From contig NZ_FOQV01000001.1 of assembly GCF_900113835.1 (NCBI RefSeq), positions 930,001 through 994,000 of the forward strand: DNA of 64,000 bases, written 5' to 3'. Each line of letters begins with the position of its first letter. Position 1 is the first letter of the stretch. Source of the stretch: Allobosea sp. OK403. GTDB taxonomy: Bacteria > Pseudomonadota > Alphaproteobacteria > Rhizobiales > Beijerinckiaceae. Under the pieces are notes generated by a model. It saw nothing but the letters and a program-made list of their open reading frames with translations, had not been told where the DNA came from and did no database searches. The position numbers and the translations under genes are program-made. This document shows, in pieces, positions 27,774 to 37,008 of this stretch.

Positions 27774-29947
27774 CCGCAGCGCGCCCGGATATGGCCACTG
27801 GGACTGAAGCGCGACGCTATGCGGTCAGCGCCGAGCCGGCGACACCGCCCGAGAACCGGCTGCTCATGCCGGTGCAATCCTTTCGGAGCTGGAACGCCTC
27901 CGACCGGCGCAAGCCCACCTCGCCGAAGCTCTGGACGACGCCTTGGCTGAAACGGCTATTCGTATTCGGCGGTGGCATGGTGCTGACCGCCTATGGCGCC
28001 TGGGAAATGTACAATGTCGTGTCGGTGAGCCGCACGACCTCGCTGCAGTACGTCTTGCTCGTGCTGTTCACGGTCAATTTCTCATGGATCGCGCTCGCCT
28101 TCACCAGCGCATTGCTGGGTTTCTTCGGACTTCTGGTTGGAAGCGGACGCACGGGCCGGGTCGAGACACTGCAACATCGCACTGTCGTGGTGATGCCGAT
28201 CTACAATGAATCGACGGCGCGGACCTTCGCCGCGCTCGCCGCCATCAAGGAATCCGTCGAGGCGACGGGCCTTGGCGCGCATTTCGACTATTTCATCGTC
28301 TCCGACACGACCAATGCCGATGTCTGGATCGCCGAGGAACGCGCCTTCCTGGCGCTGCGTGAAAAGCTTGGCCCCGAAGCCCGCGTCTATTACCGGCATC
28401 GGCCGAAGAACCACCACCGCAAGGCCGGCAACATCGCCGATTTCGTCACGCGCTGGGGCGGGTATTACGAGCATATGGTCGTGCTCGACGCCGACAGCCT
28501 GATGACCGGCACCTGCATCGTCCGGCTTGCAGCAGCGATGGAGGCCGATCCCGATGCCGGCATCATCCAGTCGCTGCCGCTGATCATCAATCGCAACACC
28601 TTCTTCGCACGGCTCCAGCAATTCGCGGCCCGCGTCTATGGCCCCGTCATTGCGACCGGGCTCGCCATGTGGTCGGGCCGCGACGGCAACTACTGGGGCC
28701 ACAACGCGATCATCCGCACGAAAGCCTTTGCCGATCATTGCGGCCTGCCTGACCTGAAGGGCAAGCCGCCCTTCGGAGGCCATGTGCTGAGCCACGACTT
28801 CGTCGAGGCAGCGCTGATGCGCCGGGCCGGCTGGTCGGTCTATATGCTGCCCGACCTGACGGGCTCCTATGAGGAAAGCCCACCCTCGCTGATCGACATC
28901 TCGGTGCGCGACCGACGCTGGTGCCAGGGCAATCTGCAGCATTCGCGCATCATCGGGGCGAAGGGTTTCGTCTGGTCGACACGCCAGCATTTCGCCACCG
29001 GCATCATGGGCTATCTCGCCTCGCCGTTCTGGCTGATGCAGCTGGTCGTCGGTATTTTGATCGTGCTGCAGGTCAATTACGCGCGGCCGGAGTATTTTAC
29101 GCAGGAATTCACGCTCTTCCCGGTCTGGCCCCGCTTCGACCCCGAGCGCGCCTTGAACCTGTTCGCGCTGACCATGGCGATCCTGCTCGCACCGAAAGGC
29201 TTCGGGCTGATCCTGACCCTGATCAACGGCAAGCTCCGGCGCGCCGGCGGCGGCGCGATCAGGCTGATCTTCTCGGCCTTGCTCGAAATCCTGTTCTCCG
29301 CCTTCTTCGCGCCGATCATGATGCTGATCCAGTCCGGCTCGGTCTTCCAGATCCTGCTCGGGCGCGACACCGGCTGGAATCCGCAGCGGCGCGACGACGG
29401 TTCGATCCCACTGAAGGACATCATCCGCCGGCACCGGACTCATACGGTGCTCGGGGTCGTCGCCGGCATCTCTGCCTTCATGATCGCGACATCGCTGTTT
29501 GCCTGGATGTCGCCCACGATCGTCGGCCTCGTGCTGGCGATTCCCTTGTCCTGGGCATCGGGACAATTGGGGCTGGGCCTCTGGCTGAAGCGGCACAAAT
29601 TACTGGTGACGCCGGAGGAAGGCGACCCGCCAGCCATCGCGCTGCGGGCGAATGCGCTGCAGGCTGAATTCGCCAAGGCTGGCTTCGACGACGCAGACGG
29701 GCTCGTAGCGCTTCACGCCGACGCGGCTTTGCGCCATGCCCATGACATGATGCTGCCGGAGGGCCAGCCGCGCCGGCGCGGCGAGATCGAACCTGACCGC
29801 GCCGTGGCGCAGGCCAAGCTCGTCGATGCCGAGACGATCGAGGATGCAGCGATCTGGCTGAAGCCCAAGGAACGCATGGTGGTGCTGCACGACCGGGCGC
29901 TCGTCGGCCTGCTGGCGACCCTGCCCAAAGAGCGCGCCTCAGCCTGA
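27761..29947 (+). CDS. opgH: Glucan biosynthesis glucosyltransferase OpgH
   Basis: 728 residues, an inner-membrane family 2 glycosyltransferase that polymerises and exports the glucan backbone from UDP-glucose. N-terminal membrane helices surround residues 65-125. The catalytic domain has VVMPIYNE (about 145), the DADS motif in VLDADSLMTG (about 240), SHDFVEAALMRRAGWSVYMLPD (about 345) and RDRRWCQGNLQHS (about 383). Further helices follow. It overlaps opgG by 13 bases; the start ATG at 27761 keeps the usual cytoplasmic N-terminus. Confidence 0.95.
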   Translation: MDVVTAARPDMATGTEARRYAVSAEPATPPENRLLMPVQSFRSWNASDRRKPTSPKLWTTPWLKRLFVFGGGMVLTAYGAWEMYNVVSVSRTTSLQYVLLVLFTVNFSWIALAFTSALLGFFGLLVGSGRTGRVETLQHRTVVVMPIYNESTARTFAALAAIKESVEATGLGAHFDYFIVSDTTNADVWIAEERAFLALREKLGPEARVYYRHRPKNHHRKAGNIADFVTRWGGYYEHMVVLDADSLMTGTCIVRLAAAMEADPDAGIIQSLPLIINRNTFFARLQQFAARVYGPVIATGLAMWSGRDGNYWGHNAIIRTKAFADHCGLPDLKGKPPFGGHVLSHDFVEAALMRRAGWSVYMLPDLTGSYEESPPSLIDISVRDRRWCQGNLQHSRIIGAKGFVWSTRQHFATGIMGYLASPFWLMQLVVGILIVLQVNYARPEYFTQEFTLFPVWPRFDPERALNLFALTMAILLAPKGFGLILTLINGKLRRAGGGAIRLIFSALLEILFSAFFAPIMMLIQSGSVFQILLGRDTGWNPQRRDDGSIPLKDIIRRHRTHTVLGVVAGISAFMIATSLFAWMSPTIVGLVLAIPLSWASGQLGLGLWLKRHKLLVTPEEGDPPAIALRANALQAEFAKAGFDDADGLVALHADAALRHAHDMMLPEGQPRRRGEIEPDRAVAQAKLVDAETIEDAAIWLKPKERMVVLHDRALVGLLATLPKERASA

Positions 29948-29964
29948 AGCGGCGTCTTGCGCGA

Positions 29965-30369
29965 TCAGTAGCTCATCGCGGCGGCGTTGATGACGCCGGC
30001 CGCCAGTGAGGCGGCCCCGAGAAAGAGCGCCGCCGCGAGCTCTCCCGAGGCGATCCGCGACGACAGGTTGGGCAGCACCAGCCGCACCAGCGCATAGACG
30101 ATCAGTTGCACGATGATGGCGACGATGCCCCAAACCGCGAGATCCACGATCGTCGTAGAATGGACGATGGCGCTCGACAAGGGCAGCGCGAATCCGATGA
30201 GGCTCAAACCCAGCGAGAGTGCGGCAGCGAGGTTGTTCTGACGGATCAGGCCGAACTCGTTATGCGAGGTCGCGAGCGTGTAGATCAGCAGATAGAGGCC
30301 GACGAGCGCCAACGAGCCGGCGAAGAACAGGGCGAAATCCGGAAGTTTCGCCAAAGCTTCAGCTATCAT
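29965..30369 (-). CDS. DUF350 family membrane protein (paralogue 1)
   Basis: 134 residues with four predicted membrane helices. It shows the duplicated DUF350 plan: EFGLIRQNNLAAALSLGLSLIGFALPL in the first half and a matching second half. The family includes E. coli YjfL and its function is not settled. A second DUF350 gene lies at 33150-33551 within a yjfL-yjfM-yjfC-like operon; the two share the charged ITAHDEIALIRAGN / TSHNEFGLIRQNN segment and are clear relatives. This copy converges with opgH and lies downstream of the VOC protein gene on the same strand (gap 36 bases), suggesting one transcript. Confidence 0.85.
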   Translation of the reverse strand: MIAEALAKLPDFALFFAGSLALVGLYLLIYTLATSHNEFGLIRQNNLAAALSLGLSLIGFALPLSSAIVHSTTIVDLAVWGIVAIIVQLIVYALVRLVLPNLSSRIASGELAAALFLGAASLAAGVINAAAMSY

Positions 30370-30405
30370 GGATGGATCTGTCTCCTTCGCCGTACCAGGA
30401 TGGCT

Positions 30406-31281
30406 TCAACCCTGCTCGAAGGCAATGACACAGCCCAGCGCTGCAGCCGCCGGCACGACGATGCGCTCCTCGCCTTGCGCGAAAGGAACGCCCGCTGCGC
30501 TCAGCCGCGCAGCGGCGGCTTCGAGATCCGCCACCGTCACACAAAATCCGAGAAAGCGTGCCGGCGTCGGGTCCGGCTCGACATGGTAGATTGCGCTCGC
30601 GGCCTCACCGTCGAGCACGTCGATGCGACCGCGCGGCAGGTCCAGGACATAATCCTCATTGCCCTCGAGGATTTCGGCCCCACCGGTGAAGGCAGTGAGG
30701 AAGGTGCGGTGCTGCTCGGGCTCGTCCGTCACCAGGATCGCCGCAGACAGCCCGGTCGCACCATTCTCATGCTTCTGGAAGGCCGGATTCCAGAAATTCT
30801 GCGGCTCGTGCTGCTCACAGACGAAGAAGCCGCATTCCGGCGCGGCGGCATCGTCGGCAAAGGCGAGCGAGAAGGCGACGCGCACCTCCTCCCCGCTCGG
30901 GCGGCGCGCCTGCCGCTCGAAGAAGAAGGGCTCGAAGGCGCCGATGCCAGCAGCCTTGAAGGCGAGATTGTCGGCCTTGGCGTCCTGGCTTTCCAGAACC
31001 AGCATCGACATGCCCTCACCGCGCTCCAGCGCATCGCGCACAAAGGCTCCGAAGGAGAAGCGGCCTGGCGCAGGCTCCGGAATCGCTTCGGCATCGCCGA
31101 TCGTGATTAGCTCCAGGAAGGCGCCTGGAAACTGGACGATCCGATTCTGCGTGCCCCAGGGATGGCTGTTGCGTGCTCCAACCCGGAAGCCGAGCTTCTC
31201 ATAGAAGGCGCCGGCGGCGTCGAGATCGCGTACGCCGATGACGAGGTGGTCGAGGCCGCGAGGGGTGGTGGAAGCAGGCAT
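30406..31281 (-). CDS. VOC family protein (glyoxalase-like domain)
   Basis: About 291 residues from ATG 31281 (an ATG at 31296 would add five). The first half begins GLDHLVIGVRDLDAAGAFYEKLGF, the classic vicinal-oxygen-chelate beta-alpha-beta start with a metal-ligand His, then HPWGTQNRIVQFPGAFLELITIG with the Glu ligand region. The second half is a diverged repeat ending LGCVIAFEQG. Such proteins include dioxygenases, isomerases and resistance proteins; the substrate cannot be read here. The length and the single good metal site fit the Glyoxalase_3-type group. Confidence 0.85.
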   Translation of the reverse strand: MPASTTPRGLDHLVIGVRDLDAAGAFYEKLGFRVGARNSHPWGTQNRIVQFPGAFLELITIGDAEAIPEPAPGRFSFGAFVRDALERGEGMSMLVLESQDAKADNLAFKAAGIGAFEPFFFERQARRPSGEEVRVAFSLAFADDAAAPECGFFVCEQHEPQNFWNPAFQKHENGATGLSAAILVTDEPEQHRTFLTAFTGGAEILEGNEDYVLDLPRGRIDVLDGEAASAIYHVEPDPTPARFLGFCVTVADLEAAAARLSAAGVPFAQGEERIVVPAAAALGCVIAFEQG

Positions 31282-31360
31282 GGCGATGTCTCGCAAGGCA
31301 GGAGGCTCGGACAGCTCCTTGTCTAGCAGGTCATCGGGCGCAGGTCATGGTTCGATCAGG

Positions 31361-32530
31361 TCATGGCTCGATATAGTGCGGCAGGAAGCGCGAGGTGTTC
31401 TTGGTGATCGGCGTCGCATCCTCGCGGATGCACAGACCGCAGGCCTGCGAGGCGACGAGCCAAGAGCCGATCACCGCATAGTTTCCATCGGACTGGAACA
31501 AATTGGTCGCAGCGTCCTGCAGGATGAAGCCCTCGGCACCATAAGGACCGTCATCGCTGTCCAGCACCTTGCCGCGTTCCAGCAAGGTGATGTTGGCGCC
31601 CTCGCGCGAATAGAGCGGCTTGCGAACCCGGCGCGGCGACAGGCTTTCGCAGCGGGGGTCACCCTCGAAGAAGGCCGGCAGCAGGTTCGGATGACCGGGT
31701 TCCATCTCCCAGAGGCAAGCAAGCAAGCCCTTGTTCGAGAGCAGCGCCTTCCAGGGCGGCTCGATGAACTGGCAGCGCGAGCCCGCGAGCGCGCTGGCAT
31801 AGCGTTCGCGGAAGAGCCATTCCCAGGGATAGAGCTTGAACAAGGCCTCGATCGGCACGTTGGAACCGTCGCAGAAGCGGCCATCGGTGAGCAGACCGAT
31901 CTCTTCGATGAAGGTGAAGCGGGCGTCGAGCCCGGCTTGCTTGGCGCAATCGAGCAGGTAATCGACAGTGCCTCTGTCCTCGGCGCTCTCCTGCACGCAA
32001 GCAAGATGCAAGCGATAGGGCGAGGGCGTGCGCAGCCCGGCAAAGGCGGCGATCAATCGCTCATGCAATGAATTGAACTGGTCGCAGCCGGCGGGCAGCC
32101 GGCCATTCGCCATAGCTTGTTCGAGCCAATCCCATTGCACGACACTCGATTCGAACAGGGCGGTCGGCGTGTCGGCATTGTATTCGAGCAGCTTGGCCGG
32201 CCCGCGCCCGTCATAGGCCAGGTCGAGCCGGCCGTAGAGATTGCGCTCGCCGCGCTGCCAGCTCTCGCGGATGAAGGCCCATTGCGCTTCGGGAATGGCG
32301 AGCCGGGTCAGGACCGCGTCATCGTCGATCGCCTTCTCGATGAAGGCGAAGCAGAGCTGCTCGATCGCCTCGGTCGGCGCCTCGATATCACGCTCGATCT
32401 CGTCCAGCGTGAAGGCATAGGCCGTGCGCTCATCCCAATAGGTCGCGCCGTCGATGGTGTGGAAGGCAAAGCCGAGGCGCTCGACCTGAGCCTGCCAATC
32501 GGCGCGCGCTTCGAGGACGACGCGGCGCAT
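31361..32530 (-). CDS. Glutathionylspermidine-synthase-like ATP-grasp ligase (YjfC/YgiC family)
   Basis: 389 residues matching the ATP-grasp ligase domain of glutathionylspermidine synthase, without the amidase domain of the bifunctional E. coli Gsp. Motifs visible are YDGRGPAKLLEYNADTPTALFESS (about residues 105-128), where the NADTPT loop is the family signature, LYPWEWLFRE (about 245), SNKGLLACLW (about 282) and the C-terminal SWLVASQACGLCIRED with TSRFLPHYIEP. E. coli YgiC and YjfC lack proven glutathionylspermidine synthase activity, so the true amide product is unknown. The start is one base after the DUF1190 stop; the order DUF350-DUF1190-ligase matches E. coli yjfL-yjfM-yjfC. Confidence 0.9.
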   Translation of the reverse strand: MRRVVLEARADWQAQVERLGFAFHTIDGATYWDERTAYAFTLDEIERDIEAPTEAIEQLCFAFIEKAIDDDAVLTRLAIPEAQWAFIRESWQRGERNLYGRLDLAYDGRGPAKLLEYNADTPTALFESSVVQWDWLEQAMANGRLPAGCDQFNSLHERLIAAFAGLRTPSPYRLHLACVQESAEDRGTVDYLLDCAKQAGLDARFTFIEEIGLLTDGRFCDGSNVPIEALFKLYPWEWLFRERYASALAGSRCQFIEPPWKALLSNKGLLACLWEMEPGHPNLLPAFFEGDPRCESLSPRRVRKPLYSREGANITLLERGKVLDSDDGPYGAEGFILQDAATNLFQSDGNYAVIGSWLVASQACGLCIREDATPITKNTSRFLPHYIEP

Positions 32531-32531
32531 C

Positions 32532-33137
32532 TCAGGACGAGGATGAGGAGCTGAAGGAATGCGAGGTCGAGCCGAAGCCGCCGCGCGAAGCAACGCTGGT
32601 CGTGCTGACGCCGCGGCTGGAGCCGCCGCTGCGCGCGACGAGCGCTTGTCCCGATGACGTCGAATAGGCGCGGGAATAGCTGCCTCCGCGGGAACCACCA
32701 CCACTGCTGCTCGATGAAGAGCGCGCCTGCTGGCATTCCTGTGCCGGGGAGCCCGGCGGGCAGGCGTCACGCGTCGGCGGCAGCAGCGGCTGCGCCGCGC
32801 CGCCGCCCTGGGCCAGGCTGCGCGCCAGCATGATGCCGGCAAGGGCGGGAATGACAACCTGCGCCCCGTTCCAGGTTGCGCTCTGGCAGGAGCCGGCGCC
32901 ATATTCGGTCTCGCAGGCGCTGGTGCTGCTGAATTTCCTGGCGTCGCGCAAATGATTGGCCGTGGCCTCGTTGAAGCGCTGCTCGCATTGGCTGGCGCTC
33001 AATTGCCCACCGGCGCGGCACTCGGCCAGGCTGTTGTAGACCAAGCTGTCTTCGTCATCCTCGCCCGAGAACGACCAGACGGTCGCAAACAGCACCACGC
33101 CCGCCGCCGCCAGTCCGATCTGCGTCGAGCGCTTCAC
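32532..33137 (-). CDS. DUF1190 family protein (YgiB/YjfM-like)
   Basis: 201 residues. An N-terminal hydrophobic segment (residues 7-20) anchors or exports it. The middle has the DUF1190 cysteine pattern: SLAECRAGGQLSASQCEQRF, TSACETEYGAGSCQSA. The last 65 residues are almost all Ser, Gly and Arg, and include RGGFGSTSHSF, a match to the RGGFG motif near the C-terminus of YgiB. Function unknown. It is always met with a YgiC/YjfC-type ligase in the families I know. The low-complexity tail is a plausible substrate or scaffold for the ligase (inference). Confidence 0.85.
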   Translation of the reverse strand: MKRSTQIGLAAAGVVLFATVWSFSGEDDEDSLVYNSLAECRAGGQLSASQCEQRFNEATANHLRDARKFSSTSACETEYGAGSCQSATWNGAQVVIPALAGIMLARSLAQGGGAAQPLLPPTRDACPPGSPAQECQQARSSSSSSGGGSRGGSYSRAYSTSSGQALVARSGGSSRGVSTTSVASRGGFGSTSHSFSSSSSS

Positions 33138-33149
33138 TGCGCCGCCCTC

Positions 33150-33551
33150 TCAGACGGTCATGCTGGCGGCCGCCAGCGTTCCGGAAATCACGGCGATGAC
33201 GGCCAGCATCGCCGCCGAGGGAAGGCGATCCTCCTCGATCTTGTGCGAAAGCTCGGGAATGATGAGGCGGGTGAGCCCATAGACCGCGAACTGGATGAGC
33301 ATCGCGGCAATGGCCCAGAGCACGCAATCGGCGATGCTGCTCGCCTGCGCGATCGCTTTTTCCAGTGGAATCGCAAACCCCGTCAGATTGCCGCCGAGCG
33401 CGATCGCAGCCGAGAGATTTCCGGCGCGGATCAGCGCGATCTCGTCATGCGCCGTGATCCGCAAATAGATCGCGGCAAAGCTCGCGATCAATGCAGAGCC
33501 AAGCGCGAAATAGAGCAGAAAGGCAGGGAGCCCCGCCATCGAGATCGCCAT
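33150..33551 (-). CDS. DUF350 family membrane protein, YjfL-like (paralogue 2)
   Basis: 133 residues, four membrane helices, the same duplicated DUF350 layout as the gene at 29965 (HDEIALIRAGNLSAAIALGGNLTGFAIPL here). It is the first gene of the DUF350-DUF1190-ATP-grasp operon, 12 bases before the DUF1190 start. Two starts are close together (33551 and 33539). The tight spacing suggests the three proteins act as a membrane-bound unit. Confidence 0.87.
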   Translation of the reverse strand: MAISMAGLPAFLLYFALGSALIASFAAIYLRITAHDEIALIRAGNLSAAIALGGNLTGFAIPLEKAIAQASSIADCVLWAIAAMLIQFAVYGLTRLIIPELSHKIEEDRLPSAAMLAVIAVISGTLAAASMTV

Positions 33552-33631
33552 GCCGCTCGCCCCCGGGCCGCCATAAGCTGTCCGGGGACTATACGTGAGT
33601 TGCGCGGCGATGCCAGCGTGTCTCCGCGGGG

Positions 33632-35266
<1,635 letters not shown>

Positions 35267-35441
35267 TCACCTTTAACGCCAAGGTTTCGATTCGCGAAGC
35301 GGGGCCGCGCAGGGCCGTTGTGCTTCACACGCTTGTCCACAGCCTGACGAGTCCAGCGACCCTCCAGGCTGTATTTGTCCGTCGGGACTGATCCATCGGG
35401 GCCACTATAGCAGCGCAGCTGGATCAGGCTCGGTGGGAAAG

Positions 35442-35493
35442 GCCGGTTTCCCGGCGACTTCCTGTCAAAAGAGAAGGGCCGGTTTCCCGGCCC
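35442..35493 (-). terminator. Tandem GAAA-loop hairpins terminating secG
   Basis: On the minus strand, just after secG, GGGCCGG-GAAA-CCGGCCC (35493-35476) is followed by TTCTCTTTT, a strong intrinsic terminator. A second, shorter hairpin GCCGG-GAAA-CCGGC (35455-35442) follows 20 bases further on, with CTTTCCC after it. The two share the core GCCGGGAAACCGGCC, so the second looks like a duplicated backup. Confidence 0.8.
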
Positions 35494-35504
35494 CTGCCCT
35501 GTCG

Positions 35505-35903
35505 TCATTGCTGCGGCGCCGCGGGGGGCGTCGGCGGCTGCGAGCCGCCGCTCGGCCCTTGCAATTGCCGCAGTTGGTCGAGCACGCCGCCGGCATTGGG
35601 GGCGCTCGGGCCAGTCGGGTTGACGGGCGCGCTCGTCGTGGGCGCGCCGTCGATGATCGAACGCTGCACGCGGCTGCGATTCGCGATCACCGCGAGTACG
35701 ATCGAGGTCAAGAAGAAGGCCCCGGCCAGAATCGCCGTAGCGCGGGTCAGCGCGTTGGCCTGGCCGCGGCCGGTCATAAAGCCGCCCGCACCGCCGCCGC
35801 CGGAGCCCATGCCGAGCCCGCCGCCTTCGGAGCGCTGCAGGAGGACGACACCGACGAGTGCGACCACGATGATCAAATGGATGACGATGAGAACGTTCTG
35901 CAT
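35505..35903 (-). CDS. secG: Preprotein translocase subunit SecG
   Basis: 132 residues. SecG is the small inner-membrane subunit of the SecYEG channel. Two membrane helices: MQNVLIVIHLIIVVALVGVVLLQ (1-23) and ATAILAGAFFLTSIVLAVIANRS (about 52-74). Between them is the QRSEGGGLGMGSGGGG linker with the conserved QxSxGGGLG pattern. A Pro/Gly/Ala-rich C-terminal tail of about 50 residues is typical of alphaproteobacterial SecG. Start ATG 35903. It lies between tpiA and pyrG on the same strand, the usual order in this class. Confidence 0.93.
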   Translation of the reverse strand: MQNVLIVIHLIIVVALVGVVLLQRSEGGGLGMGSGGGGAGGFMTGRGQANALTRATAILAGAFFLTSIVLAVIANRSRVQRSIIDGAPTTSAPVNPTGPSAPNAGGVLDQLRQLQGPSGGSQPPTPPAAPQQ

Positions 35904-36048
35904 GGTCTCACGAAAATGGGTATGGAGCGGGCCGCCGCAAGAGCGCCCCGCCCCGTCTGCCCGTATCGGGCTTGTAGAGGTCGCGGCGCACATAGCACGC
36001 GTCTACGAAGCGCACCACCCGGCAAATCACGCTTGGCGACACCCGGAC

Positions 36049-36810
36049 TCAGGCGCAGGCCCGCGCGATCGCCAGGAAGTCCTCGGCCTTGAGGCTCGCG
36101 CCGCCGACCAGCGCACCATCGACATGGGCGACATTCATCAATTCCGCTGCGTTCGAGGGCTTCACCGAGCCGCCGTAAAGCAGGCGAACGCCGGCAGCCG
36201 CCCCTTTGCCGAGAAGCCGGCCGAGCTCTGTGCGGATCGCCTCATGCATTTCAGCGACATCGGCGGCCGTCGGGGTCAGACCGGTGCCGATCGCCCAGAC
36301 CGGCTCATAGGCGATGACGAGGCTCGCCGCCGTCGAATCCTCCGGAACCGAGCCGCGCAGCTGCTTCTTGACGATCGCCAGCGCCTTGCCGGCCTCGCGC
36401 TCATCCCTGGTCTCTCCGACGCAGATGATCGGCACCAGCAGTGCGTTCCGCGCAGCTTGCGCCTTCGCCTTGACGATGGCGTTGGTCTCGCCGTGAAGCG
36501 TGCGCCGCTCGGAATGGCCGACAATGGCGAAGCTCGCGCCGGAATCGGCGAGCATCGCGGCCGAGACCTCGCCGGTGAAGGCGCCACCGGCATTGGAACT
36601 GCAATCTTGCCCGCCTGTTGCGATGCGCGATCCGATCAATGCGGCCGTAGTGGTATAGAGCAAGGTCGCGGGCGGGCAGATCGCAAGATCGACGGCCGCC
36701 TTCAGCGCGGCGTCATAGCCCTTGGCGACCTCGACTGCGATGGCGAGATCGGCCTTCAGCCCGTTCATCTTCCAATTGCCGGCTACCAGCGGCCTGATGT
36801 TGCGCGTCAC
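36049..36810 (-). CDS. tpiA: Triose-phosphate isomerase TpiA
   Basis: 253 residues. TpiA interconverts dihydroxyacetone phosphate and glyceraldehyde 3-phosphate. Catalytic Lys is in AGNWKMNG (about residue 12), catalytic His in VGHSERR (about 96), catalytic Glu in [11 protein letters not shown] (about 168), and the phosphate loop is [13 protein letters not shown] take GTG at 36810 as the start: GGGAGG sits 7 bases upstream and the length matches the family. The open frame reaches 36888, but the added residues look like leader sequence. Confidence 0.95.
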   Translation of the reverse strand: MTRNIRPLVAGNWKMNGLKADLAIAVEVAKGYDAALKAAVDLAICPPATLLYTTTAALIGSRIATGGQDCSSNAGGAFTGEVSAAMLADSGASFAIVGHSERRTLHGETNAIVKAKAQAARNALLVPIICVGETRDEREAGKALAIVKKQLRGSVPEDSTAASLVIAYEPVWAIGTGLTPTAADVAEMHEAIRTELGRLLGKGAAAGVRLLYGGSVKPSNAAELMNVAHVDGALVGGASLKAEDFLAIARACA

Positions 36811-36872
36811 GTCTCGCCTCCCAATATGCTGCGCCGGCTCTAGCCTTGCCGCAATCGTCCGGCAACACCGCC

Positions 36873-36912
36873 GAGTCGATCGATTCAAGAATGGCCGATC
36901 GACTCAGGAATG
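36873..36912. promoter_or_regulatory. Cluster of three GANTC sites in the tpiA-ppiD divergent region
   Basis: GAGTC (36873-36877), GATTC (36882-36886) and GACTC (36901-36905) lie within 33 bases. They sit in a 10-base inverted repeat GAGTCGATCG (36873-36882) / CGATCGACTC (36896-36905). The same DNA is also a near-perfect 19-base direct repeat (GATCGATTCAAGAATG at 36878 and GATCGACTCAGGAATG at 36897). GANTC is the CcrM methylation site in alphaproteobacteria. The stretch is in the 198-base gap between tpiA and ppiD. Confidence 0.55.
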
Positions 36913-37008
36913 ATTGCGAGTTGCGCAAGCGGTTCCTATAAGCGGCACCGACAAAAACCGGCGGCGCGCCCGCTTGCGCCGCATCCGGACAGGAAAGACT
37001 CAAATTCA

